64,000 bases of DNA from Croceimicrobium sp965228705 (GTDB lineage Bacteria; Bacteroidota; Bacteroidia; Flavobacteriales; Schleiferiaceae), in assembly GCF_965228705.1 (NCBI RefSeq), contig NZ_OZ245832.1:3596001-3660000 (forward strand), in the 5' to 3' direction. A program made the position numbers and the translations under genes. Positions 52,365 through 60,192 of this stretch are shown one piece after another. Numbering within the stretch: position 1 is the first letter of the stretch; the number at the start of each line of letters is the position of its first letter. The notes beneath the pieces are model-generated. The model ran no database searches and was not told the origin of the DNA. It saw nothing but the letters and a program-made list of their open reading frames with translations.

Positions 52365-53159
52365 CTATTTAGAAAGTTTCAAAATGCGAATAGCGCCCCG
52401 CATCACAAAGGCGAACACGATTCCACCAATTAACAGGTCAGGCCATTTGCTGTTTAGAAAATAAACCATTACACCGGCCAGGATCACTCCGCCATTAACA
52501 ATAATGTCGTTGGAAGTGAATATGGCGCTGGCCTGCATGTGCGCTTCATCGCTTTTGGCTTTATTGATCAACCATAGGGAAACCAAGTTGCCGATAAGGG
52601 CCAGAATTGCTATAACTATCATCCATTGAAACAGCGGTGTTTCGCTTTCGCTGAAAAATCTGCGCAAAACTTCTGAGAATCCTAAGAACGCCAATCCCAT
52701 TTGAAAATAACCGCTGAATTTAGCGACTTTCTTCTTTCTGGAAACAGCACCACCAACTGCAAACAGGCTTAGTGCATAAACGATGGAATCTGCCAGCATA
52801 TCCAATGAGTCGGCTATCAGGCCCATAGAGTTGGAAATCCATCCAGTAGTCAGCTCTATCACAAAGAAGCCGAAATTGATGCCCAGCACCCACCAAAGTA
52901 TTTTTCGCTGTTGGGAGTCGTCAGTAGCCAACGGCAACTCAGCTTCATATTCCGTACTTTCCAAGTGGTCATTGAGCTTAAGTTCACGAATGGCCTGATG
53001 GATCTTGTCTACTTCTTCCGTGTGATATACCTCCAGTTTACGATTGGGAATATCAAATGAAAGTTGCTTTACCTCACTATAAGGCTCCAGCTTCATGCGG
53101 ATCATCTGCTCCTCTGATGGGCAGTCCATTTTTGTTATTATGAATGTGCTTTTTTTCAA
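52365..53159 (-). CDS. CDF-family cation transporter with N-terminal HMA-like domain
   Basis: 264 residues. The first 70 resemble a heavy-metal-associated fold (ITKMDCPSEEQMIRMKL), but the usual CxxC is CPSE, so only one Cys remains. The CDF part has helices with NSMGLIADSLDMLADS and SAIFTSNDIIVN metal-site segments. It probably exports divalent metal. It is preceded by the four-helix-bundle gene and TTGGCA repeats. Confidence 0.85.
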   Translation of the reverse strand: MKKSTFIITKMDCPSEEQMIRMKLEPYSEVKQLSFDIPNRKLEVYHTEEVDKIHQAIRELKLNDHLESTEYEAELPLATDDSQQRKILWWVLGINFGFFVIELTTGWISNSMGLIADSLDMLADSIVYALSLFAVGGAVSRKKKVAKFSGYFQMGLAFLGFSEVLRRFFSESETPLFQWMIVIAILALIGNLVSLWLINKAKSDEAHMQASAIFTSNDIIVNGGVILAGVMVYFLNSKWPDLLIGGIVFAFVMRGAIRILKLSK

Positions 53160-53187
53160 GTGTTTTTTTATTTACCCGTTAGTTTAG

Positions 53188-53227
53188 TTGGCAAAAAATA
53201 GTTGGCAAAAGCAGTTGGCAGTTTGCA
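53188..53227 (+). repeat. TTGGCA short repeats, left flank of four-helix-bundle gene
   Basis: TTGGCA at 53188-53193, 53202-53207 and 53215-53220, then TTTGCA at 53222-53227, spaced 13-14 nt. Matching copies, inverted, lie at the other flank. Confidence 0.7.
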
Positions 53228-53237
53228 AAAGGTACCG

Positions 53238-53615
53238 TCATTTATTTCTTGGTTTATATTTTTCGGGGTTTTCAATCATATGGTTGAGCATTCGACCTAC
53301 CTCTTCTGATTTAACGACAAGTTCATTTCGCTCTCCTTCCGATATATATTGGCAGGCCAAAGCAAAATCAAGAGAAATCTGAGTTTCAGAGTTTTCCATA
53401 TCTGCATCACTCATTTTACTTGAGAAGTGCTTTGGATATTGACGTTTTCTATATCCTTCGCCAATAGCCCGACACACTGATCGTGAAGATCTTCTTAATT
53501 GATCAGTCAGCGCATACTTCTCTTCGGATGGAAATTTCTTAGTAACCTCAAACACCTCCATCGCCAGCGAAAATGCTTTCTTGAAAACAGTCAAATCACG
53601 AAAACTACCTGCCAT
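53238..53615 (-). CDS. Four-helix-bundle protein (23S rRNA intervening-sequence family)
   Basis: 125 residues from ATG 53615 (ATG 53621 is an alternative). FRDLTVFKKAFSLAMEVFEV, SRSVCRAIGEGYRKRQYP and KSEEVGRMLNHMIEN match the S23/IVS-like four-helix family, often found as stray genes or inside 23S rRNA genes. Role unknown. It is inserted between the remnant start of a P-II-like gene and the CDF gene and is bracketed by TTGGCA repeats. Confidence 0.85.
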   Translation of the reverse strand: MAGSFRDLTVFKKAFSLAMEVFEVTKKFPSEEKYALTDQLRRSSRSVCRAIGEGYRKRQYPKHFSSKMSDADMENSETQISLDFALACQYISEGERNELVVKSEEVGRMLNHMIENPEKYKPRNK

Positions 53616-53667
53616 AACCACCTGCCTTTACTTTCTTTGGTCTGATAAATGTCTTGATCTCTTTCAT
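53605..53667 (-). pseudogene. Remnant of a P-II-like gene (first ~15 codons)
   Basis: From ATG 53667 the frame reads MKEIKTFIRPKKVKAGGYGR and stops. The first 12 residues match the start of the intact P-II-like protein at 58611 (MKEIKAFIKPKR). The rest of the gene is missing and the four-helix-bundle gene begins inside this fragment. Confidence 0.6.
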
Positions 53668-53703
53668 ATTGTTAGTTGTTTTATTTCTTTCCATCTTTTT
53701 AAG

Positions 53704-53796
53704 TTGGCAATAGGCAAATAGCAATTGGCAAAAGTTGTCGCGGTTAAGCTTCCTTGCCAACTGTTTTTTTTCTCTTTGCCAACTGCCCAGTGCCAA
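53704..53796 (-). repeat. TTGGCA/TGCCAA repeats, right flank
   Basis: TTGGCA at 53704-53709 and 53725-53730, TGCCAA at 53755-53760, 53777-53782 and 53791-53796. The last three are inverted relative to the left flank. Confidence 0.65.
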
Positions 53797-53808
53797 CTTT
53801 TAAAAATT

Positions 53809-56313
53809 CTATTTCTTATAAGCCAACAATCTCAAAGCATTAAACACCACTACCAGAGTTGACCCTTCATGAATGAGTACCGCAACACCGATATTAGCAA
53901 AGCCGAAAACCGTGGCAGGTATTAACAATGCTACTATTCCCAAACTAACCCAGAGGTTTTGTTTGATAATAGCTTTGGCCTTCCTACTTAAACCGATTGC
54001 AAAAGGCAAGGTCTCCAGCTTATCAGCCATCAGGGCAATATCAGCTGTTTCCAGGGCTACATCACTGCCAGCTGCTCCCATGGCAATGCCTACTGTGCTA
54101 TTTGCCATGGCCGGGGCATCATTCACGCCATCACCTACCATCGCTACTTTGGATTCTTTCTCCTTAAGTTCTTTAATGGCTTCAACCTTTTCTTCTGGTA
54201 ACAAACTGCCCCAGGCATCTGTAAGGCCAATCTCTTTGGCTACTGCATCGGCTACTTTCTGGTTATCACCCGTTAGCATGATCATACGCTTGATACCAAT
54301 CTTTTTGAGCTGCTCCAGGGTATTTTTTGCTTCCTTTCTGGGCGTATCCATCAGGGCAATAATGCCAATGTAGTGGTCATTCTGACGGATCAGCATGGTG
54401 GTATTTCCATCCGATTCCAGTGACTTCACTTTTTCTTCTATTTCCTTCTCTGGCTTATTATCATCCAGGGATTCAAACAGGTCCAGGTTGCCGATGTACA
54501 CTTTATTATTTCCCAGTGAAGCTTTTATCCCTTTACCAAGCACCGCTTCCAGATCTTTCGCTTCAAGCACATCAGCACCATTTAATCGCTCTTTCCCATC
54601 CCGCACTACAGCTTTGGCCAGAGGATGGTCGCTGAGGTTTTCTACAGCTACTGCTATTTTCAACAGCTCGTCCTCGTTTACATCACCTAAAGCAATTACT
54701 TCGGTGAGCTTGGGTTTACCTTCTGTTAGCGTTCCGGTTTTATCAAATGCCAGGGCAGTGAGTACACCCAGGTCTTCCAGCGGACGACCACCTTTAATAA
54801 GCACTCCGCTTTTGGCTGCCCGGGCTACTCCACTTAGCACTGCACTTGGGGTGGCAATGGCCAAAGCACAAGGGCTGGCAGCCACCAATACGGCCATTGC
54901 TCGGTAGAAGCTTACACTAAAAGGCTCATCTATGACCAGAAAAGCGAAATTGAGCAACACGACCAGTACCAATACGGACGGGACAAAATACTTCTCAAAT
55001 TTGTCGGTGAGCCGTTGTGTAGGTGATTTCTGGGTTTGAGCTTCATTCACCAATTTTACCAAACGGGAGAGCGTAGAGTCCTTTGCTACTTTAATCACTT
55101 TGATTTCCAGCGTATTGTTGCCATTTATGGTACCCGAAAATGCACGGTTCTCATCTTTGATATCATCTTCCTGTGACCAGTCTTTATCGGGATTATCCAC
55201 CGGTTCTTTATCTACCGGCACACTTTCCCCGGTGATAGGCGCCTGATTCACGCTACTTGATCCGCTGACAACCACACCATCGGCTGAGATTTTGCTATTG
55301 GGCTTCACCACGATGATGTCACCGATGCTCAATTCCTCAATACCGACTTCTTCGGTCTTACCATTTCTCTTAAGCAATGCCGTTTTAGGAGCGAGCTCTG
55401 CCAAAGCAGCAATGGACTTACGAGCTTTGTTCATGGCGAAGTGTTCCAGTGCATGGCCCATGCTGAACAGGAATAACAATAAGGCGCCTTCCGCCCATTC
55501 GCTAAGAATAGCCGCTCCAATGGCTGCTACCAGCATCAGGAAATCAATTTCAAAGCCGCCTTTGGCCACTGTTTGAATGGCTTCTTTGGCTGTAAAAAAG
55601 CCTCCAAAGAAATAAGCTCCGATATAAAGTGAAAGACTTACCCATGAAGGCACAGCTTCGATATAAGTAAGCCCAAAGCCAATACCTAATAATGCTCCGC
55701 AGATAATGGAAAAGATCAACTCTGTATTTTTACCGAAAATACCGCCATGCGAATGTTTATCATCTTCACCTTCCTCATGGTCATGTCCCTTGTCAGCTTC
55801 TTTTTTTTGCTCTTCGCCTTTTTTTGTTTCTTTTACTTTATCAAGAAAACGTTCGGCACTCACCTGTGTATCGGGTATATCAAGTCCCTCTTTTCTCAGG
55901 GCTTTCAGGATTTCCGCCTCATCCACCTTGGCCGTATCATACTCTACCCGCACCATGCCGGATGCCGATACGGAGGCCTCCAAAATACCGGCTATCCCCC
56001 GAAGGTCACGCTCAATATGACGGGCGTGGCGGGTATGGCGAATGCCTTCTACTTCTATGAGTTTATGTCCGAATTTCTGAGTGATTTCCGCCCCGGTTTG
56101 CTCTGCCAGCGACTGGATACGGTCTATAGAGATCAACTCCGGGTCGTAGTGAAAACAAAGTTGAGGTATGCCATTGTCTGTTTCGTCTGCTACATGCACT
56201 TTTTCAAGGCCTTCTTTATCTTCAAGACGTTGAATGAGTTTTTGCACACATCGATCCTTATCGTCCGGTACTTCGGGCAGTATAAGGGGTATTTTTATTT
56301 GTAGTTTTTTCAT
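53809..56313 (-). CDS. P1B-type heavy-metal ATPase, P1B-4 group (Co/Zn-type)
   Basis: 834 residues. Two degenerate N-terminal HMA-like folds (1-150) lack CxxC. A His/Asp/Glu-rich stretch (about 175-192) follows. Landmarks: TGES 361-364, SPC 480-482 in membrane helix 6 in place of CPC, DKTGT 524-528, HP in DHPLAKAVV, GDGVNDAP and a late HEGST (about 815). SPC together with HEGST is the P1B-4 signature, linked to Co and Fe export. It uses ATP to expel metal across the inner membrane. Confidence 0.9.
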   Translation of the reverse strand: MKKLQIKIPLILPEVPDDKDRCVQKLIQRLEDKEGLEKVHVADETDNGIPQLCFHYDPELISIDRIQSLAEQTGAEITQKFGHKLIEVEGIRHTRHARHIERDLRGIAGILEASVSASGMVRVEYDTAKVDEAEILKALRKEGLDIPDTQVSAERFLDKVKETKKGEEQKKEADKGHDHEEGEDDKHSHGGIFGKNTELIFSIICGALLGIGFGLTYIEAVPSWVSLSLYIGAYFFGGFFTAKEAIQTVAKGGFEIDFLMLVAAIGAAILSEWAEGALLLFLFSMGHALEHFAMNKARKSIAALAELAPKTALLKRNGKTEEVGIEELSIGDIIVVKPNSKISADGVVVSGSSSVNQAPITGESVPVDKEPVDNPDKDWSQEDDIKDENRAFSGTINGNNTLEIKVIKVAKDSTLSRLVKLVNEAQTQKSPTQRLTDKFEKYFVPSVLVLVVLLNFAFLVIDEPFSVSFYRAMAVLVAASPCALAIATPSAVLSGVARAAKSGVLIKGGRPLEDLGVLTALAFDKTGTLTEGKPKLTEVIALGDVNEDELLKIAVAVENLSDHPLAKAVVRDGKERLNGADVLEAKDLEAVLGKGIKASLGNNKVYIGNLDLFESLDDNKPEKEIEEKVKSLESDGNTTMLIRQNDHYIGIIALMDTPRKEAKNTLEQLKKIGIKRMIMLTGDNQKVADAVAKEIGLTDAWGSLLPEEKVEAIKELKEKESKVAMVGDGVNDAPAMANSTVGIAMGAAGSDVALETADIALMADKLETLPFAIGLSRKAKAIIKQNLWVSLGIVALLIPATVFGFANIGVAVLIHEGSTLVVVFNALRLLAYKK

Positions 56314-56358
56314 GATTGAATTTGTATAGTCTGTTTAGAAATTCTTGCATTTTAATCT

Positions 56359-56410
56359 CTATAATTCAATTAAATGTTGAATATACCGGAGTATTTCCAT
56401 GGATTGGTAT
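56359..56410 (-). pseudogene. 3' remnant of a second DUF3703 gene
   Basis: The minus strand encodes QSMEILRYIQHLIEL and a stop, aligning with the end of the intact DUF3703 protein (KSMEIPPDIQQLINSVK), and the nucleotide match is close (tgttgaatat, then ggagtatttcca). The rest of the gene is absent. It lies between NhaA and the P1B-4 ATPase. Confidence 0.6.
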
Positions 56411-56434
56411 AGTGGGACATTGAAAACATCGGGA

Positions 56435-57811
56435 TTATTCATTTTCAGAATGATTATAACTTTCAGTCTCCTTATAGTTATTCTGCTTCGTGCCGATTAC
56501 CAAAGTAATGACACCACCTATAGCAGCAATCAGAGAAGCCATTAAAATACTGATTTTGGATACCTTGATAATCTCAGGATTGTCAAATGCCAGGTTGGTA
56601 ATAAACAGTGACATAGTGAACCCTATACCGGCTATCATGCCCATACCAATAATATGCCGCCATTTCAATGAAGGATGCAGTTCTGCAATACCTATTTTCT
56701 GACCTATAAATGCAAACAATCCAATACCGGCAACTTTACCCACGGCAAGCCCTAATAAAATACCAAGTCCAAGAGAGCCCGAAACCACTTCCATAAACCC
56801 GACATCCAGTTTTACACCTGCATTGGCAATGGCAAAAATTGGGATAATGAAAAAGGCATTAAAATCAATTAATCTGTTTTCTAACCGGAGCAACGGTGGT
56901 CTGGCGTTTTCCGTGTCTTTTTTAATGGTTTTCAGTATTTGTCCTTGACGCTTATCCTGCATGGGGTCAAGGTTTTCAATATCTGTTTCTTCTAATTCTT
57001 TGATATTATGAGCGGTACGCTCCTTTAATACCTTACTGTCCAATTTGGGTTTTATAGGTATGGTAACCGCGAAAAGCACCCCTGCTATGGTCGGGTGAAT
57101 GCCTGAATTCAGGAAGCAATACCATAAAGCGACTCCTCCCACAATGTACCAGAAGAGGTTTTTTACCCCAAAACGGTTTAACAGTAACAATAGGATGAAT
57201 ACACCTCCACCAGCGCTTAAGTACAGCCCACTAAGCTCATTGCTGTAAAAGAGTGCAATAACGAGTATTGCCCCCAAATCATCCGCTATGGCCAGCGCCA
57301 CCAGAAAGATTTTAAGCTGTGCCGGCACCCGCTTCCCCAACAGGCCAATGATGCCCAAAGAATAGGCTATATCGGTAGCCATAGGGATTCCCCAGCCATT
57401 GATATTTTCGGTACCGTAGTTAAAACTTACGAAAATCAGTGCGGGTAAAACCATTCCTCCGATTGCTCCCATGAGCGGCATAGAAGCTTTTTTGAAGGAC
57501 GACAATTCGCCCACCATTATTTCCCGCTTCAGTTCCATGCCGGCCACCAGAAAGAATATGGCCATCAGCCCGTCATTGATCCATTCCTTGATGGTCAGAC
57601 CAAAAGAAAAATGTTCGGATAGTTCAAAGAGAAATTCATCTTTAAGATAGTGGTGGTAAGCATCTGCCCAAGGGGAATTGCCCAGCACCAGGGCAATAAT
57701 GGTTGCGCCAATCAGAAGCAATCCTCCGGTGGTCTCCCTGTCCAGAAACTTACGGGCAGTCTCTCTGATATATGCTAATTGGGAGTTACTATTTTCTACT
57801 GACTGATCCAT
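56435..57811 (-). CDS. nhaA: Na+/H+ antiporter NhaA
   Basis: 458 residues with about 12 membrane helices. The ion-binding pair is in IADDLGAILVIALFY, and FFLVAGMELKRE and GWGIPMATDIAYSLG are diagnostic. A charged extension of about 35 residues (KQRQGQILKTIKKD-like) sits in the middle loop. It swaps protons in for sodium out. Its start overlaps the SpoIIAA-like gene upstream by 16 nt. Presence in a metal island is common for combined resistance cassettes. Confidence 0.94.
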   Translation of the reverse strand: MDQSVENSNSQLAYIRETARKFLDRETTGGLLLIGATIIALVLGNSPWADAYHHYLKDEFLFELSEHFSFGLTIKEWINDGLMAIFFLVAGMELKREIMVGELSSFKKASMPLMGAIGGMVLPALIFVSFNYGTENINGWGIPMATDIAYSLGIIGLLGKRVPAQLKIFLVALAIADDLGAILVIALFYSNELSGLYLSAGGGVFILLLLLNRFGVKNLFWYIVGGVALWYCFLNSGIHPTIAGVLFAVTIPIKPKLDSKVLKERTAHNIKELEETDIENLDPMQDKRQGQILKTIKKDTENARPPLLRLENRLIDFNAFFIIPIFAIANAGVKLDVGFMEVVSGSLGLGILLGLAVGKVAGIGLFAFIGQKIGIAELHPSLKWRHIIGMGMIAGIGFTMSLFITNLAFDNPEIIKVSKISILMASLIAAIGGVITLVIGTKQNNYKETESYNHSENE

Positions 57812-58152
57812 TCTTTTGCCTTTTTCTTCTCCTGAAGGTGAAAAAATCTGACTTCTGAATCCGTAAAAAAATCAGTGGCTTTGGCCGCCCACTCCTGCCA
57901 TTTTTTATCTCCAACAAATGCCATTTTTCCATAATCTGATAGATGTGTGGTATCTACTTTTAAATCTTCCCATAAACCTTCCAACTCGTAGCCGTCAAAG
58001 TCTTCCAGTTCAAAGTAGAAATCTACCTTTTGGCCTTTTTCAATAGTGTTGTGGATGAGCGGGTGGAATCTTTCCACGTCTTTTTTGGAGATTTTACCGC
58101 TGATTTTAGCGGCAATCAAGTTTTCCTCTTTTGTTTCCATTATCTGCATCAT
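57796..58152 (-). CDS. SpoIIAA-like (STAS/SEC14) protein, paralogue
   Basis: 118 residues. KVDFYFELEDFDGYELEGLWED and MAFVGDKKWQEWA correspond to the same segments in the protein at 52004. It overlaps the nhaA start by 16 nt, suggesting translational coupling and a role with the antiporter. Confidence 0.82.
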   Translation of the reverse strand: MMQIMETKEENLIAAKISGKISKKDVERFHPLIHNTIEKGQKVDFYFELEDFDGYELEGLWEDLKVDTTHLSDYGKMAFVGDKKWQEWAAKATDFFTDSEVRFFHLQEKKKAKEWISQ

Positions 58153-58275
58153 CTTACTAATTGTTCATGGGTTTCTAAGTCTGTTTATGTTCAAATCATT
58201 GTTGTTTGCAGCATGTCCCTCCTCCACATACCGGTGTTTCATTTCAACTGGACGCATTAACATCTTAAAATCGCT

Positions 58276-58611
58276 TTAGACCTGTTTTCGGATCGACTCA
58301 CCCGTTTTTATCCGAAACGCATCCTCAATTTCCGAAACGTATATAATCCCATCTCCCGGCTCAGGTGTTTTGGCCTTGCCAATTATCAACTGTACCGCTT
58401 TATCCATTTCTTCATTCTGGCAGACCAGCTCCAGCTTTACCACCGGGCTATCGGTAACATGAAAATCAAGAGAGGGTGAGGCGCCCTTTGCTTTGTGGGC
58501 TCCTGTACCCTCTGCCTGTGAGATAGTCATGCTTTGAAAACCAGCCTCGCTCAAGGCTTCAATGACTACCTGTGCCCGCTTGGGCTTGATAAATGCTTTT
58601 ATTTCTTTCAT
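58276..58611 (-). CDS. P-II-like regulatory protein linked to metal efflux
   Basis: 111 residues, P-II length. It starts MKEIKAFIKPKRAQVVIEAL, as in GlnB-fold proteins, and ends with a beta strand pair (DGIIYVSEIEDAFRIKTGE). The T-loop segment (QAEGTGAHKAKGASPSLDFH) lacks the uridylylated Tyr of canonical P-II. Such variants (PII-NG group) sit next to heavy-metal efflux genes. It may tie efflux to small-molecule levels. Confidence 0.82.
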   Translation of the reverse strand: MKEIKAFIKPKRAQVVIEALSEAGFQSMTISQAEGTGAHKAKGASPSLDFHVTDSPVVKLELVCQNEEMDKAVQLIIGKAKTPEPGDGIIYVSEIEDAFRIKTGESIRKQV

Positions 58612-58635
58612 AATTCCTTTATTTTTATTGATTGT

Positions 58636-58679
58636 AGCGCATTGGCAAAAAACCGGTATTGGCCTGCTGCCAATGCGCT
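58636..58679 (-). terminator. Hairpin after the His-rich lipoprotein gene
   Basis: AGCGCATTGGC and GCCAATGCGCT form a perfect 11-bp stem around a 22-nt loop. It separates the lipoprotein gene from the P-II-like gene. Confidence 0.6.
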
Positions 58680-58704
58680 GCTAAATTCATTTCAAGAGGC
58701 TTTC

Positions 58705-58866
58705 TCAATGGTCGTGGCCTTCATGGTTTTCTTCTGACTCCCCATGCTCCTCGCTATTTTCGTGCTGGTGTGTGCCTTCCTGTTGCTTCGAGTTACAGCC
58801 GGTAGCCATAAAGCCTCCGGCTATTATGAAAGAAGCAATCCACAGTTTTAAAAAACTCGTCTTCAT
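58705..58866 (-). CDS. Small His/Glu-rich lipoprotein
   Basis: 53 residues from ATG 58866. A lipoprotein signal (LWIASFIIAGGFMATGCNS) is followed by a mature part of about 30 residues rich in His and Glu (HQHENSEEHGESEENHEGHD). It is probably a periplasmic-side metal-binding lipoprotein. Same strand and 27 nt downstream of the RND adaptor gene, whose own N-terminus carries a similar His/Glu run. Confidence 0.72.
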   Translation of the reverse strand: MKTSFLKLWIASFIIAGGFMATGCNSKQQEGTHQHENSEEHGESEENHEGHDH

Positions 58867-58893
58867 AATGGTATGTATTTAATTTTAAGATAA

Positions 58894-60165
58894 TTAATGA
58901 CTATGCGATGTCTGGCTTTTCTTCATCTCTGAGATCAGGTAATAGGCATTGTTCCAGGCTACTTTAGCTCCTTTGGGCAGTGGTTCCAACAGGTTTATTT
59001 CCACCCAACCCTCATCGGCAATACCGGTTCGTATTTCCACCGGTTTAAAGGCCCATTCCGTCTCACCGTCTTCATTGTGCTGTTCGGCAATGAAGATATA
59101 GGGTTTGCCTTCTTCCTCGATAATAGCACTTTCCGGCAGGGCTTTTACAGCTTCACTTTCTGTGTGGATTTTACCGTTGATGTACATCCCTGGGATCAGG
59201 AATTCTTTCTTTTGCTCAATTTCTGCGTGGACGTGAACCGCCTTTGGGTTTTGTTCAAATTGTTTACCCACCGAATAAATTTTGGCAGTAAGGCGGGAAC
59301 CGGGCACGGACTCCACAGTAAAAGAAACTTTCTGCCCTTCTTTCACTTTGTACACATCTTTTTCGAATACCATTAGGTCAGCATGAATATGTTTGGTATT
59401 GACAATTGTGAACATTCCCGTTTGCGGCTGAATGTACTGACCTACCTGAATCAGAACGTTCTCGATATAACCATCTATGGGGCTTACCACAGGCACCTGC
59501 TCATATACATCGCCATTCCTGATTTTCTCTACATTCAGGTTCAACTGGCGCAGTTGGGCTTCGTAGCCCTTTACTTCTCCTTTCATGGATTGATAGTCAG
59601 ACTTGGTCTCCTGAAAGGTTTTGCCGGAACCTACTTCTTCTTCGTACAGCTTCTTTTGCCGGTTGTATTCCTGCTCAAGGTATTCACTGCGGTTGTAGGC
59701 CGTGATGTACTTGGTTTGAATCTCGGTTAGATCAGGGTGAGACAGGTAGGCCAGCACCTGGCCTTTACTGACCTTATCCCCTTCTATCACTTTGATGGAA
59801 GTGATATTGCCTCCAACTATCGCTGTAACGGTGGCCTCGTGTTGTGGTGGCACTTCCAACTGGCCATTGGCTTCTACCACGCCCGATATGGGGCGAGTGG
59901 GCATAGTGTCCACTTTCATCCCCAGGCTCTTAAATTTCAGGTTGGACAAATGAACTTCGCCCATGCCTTCTTCCCCGTGGCCTTCGTGCCCGCCTTCTTC
60001 ATCGCCATGCCCCTCATGGCCGTCTTCTTCACCGTGGCCTTCGTGCGATTCGTGCTGCTCACCTTCCTCGTGATTATGCCCATCGCCATCGGTTTCGTTG
60101 CCACAGGCCGAAACAAAACCTGCTATAAATAGCAGTGCAAATAATTTTATGATCTGATTTTTCAT
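58894..60165 (-). CDS. RND efflux periplasmic adaptor (CzcB/CusB-like)
   Basis: 423 residues. A lipoprotein signal (lipobox FVSACGN) is followed by a His/Gly/Glu-rich run (about 28-68). Then the membrane-fusion layout: GQLEVPPQHEATVTAIVGG (lipoyl-like), a helical hairpin (about 160-215), and beta-barrel segments (VSPIDGYIENVLIQVGQYIQ). It joins the inner-membrane pump to the outer-membrane channel. It follows the pump gene by 27 nt. Confidence 0.9.
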   Translation of the reverse strand: MKNQIIKLFALLFIAGFVSACGNETDGDGHNHEEGEQHESHEGHGEEDGHEGHGDEEGGHEGHGEEGMGEVHLSNLKFKSLGMKVDTMPTRPISGVVEANGQLEVPPQHEATVTAIVGGNITSIKVIEGDKVSKGQVLAYLSHPDLTEIQTKYITAYNRSEYLEQEYNRQKKLYEEEVGSGKTFQETKSDYQSMKGEVKGYEAQLRQLNLNVEKIRNGDVYEQVPVVSPIDGYIENVLIQVGQYIQPQTGMFTIVNTKHIHADLMVFEKDVYKVKEGQKVSFTVESVPGSRLTAKIYSVGKQFEQNPKAVHVHAEIEQKKEFLIPGMYINGKIHTESEAVKALPESAIIEEEGKPYIFIAEQHNEDGETEWAFKPVEIRTGIADEGWVEINLLEPLPKGAKVAWNNAYYLISEMKKSQTSHSH

Positions 60166-60192
60166 GTCGTTTATTTTTATCCGTTACCGGTT

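Noticed and set aside
53668..53796. Open frame upstream of the P-II remnant (GSWQREKKQLARKLN...)
   Set aside because: It is only the translation of the TTGGCA/TGCCAA repeats, not a plausible protein start.
58153..58275. Possible 30-codon minus-strand frame starting near 58258
   Set aside because: No recognisable motif, no coupling to neighbours and no support beyond a short open frame.
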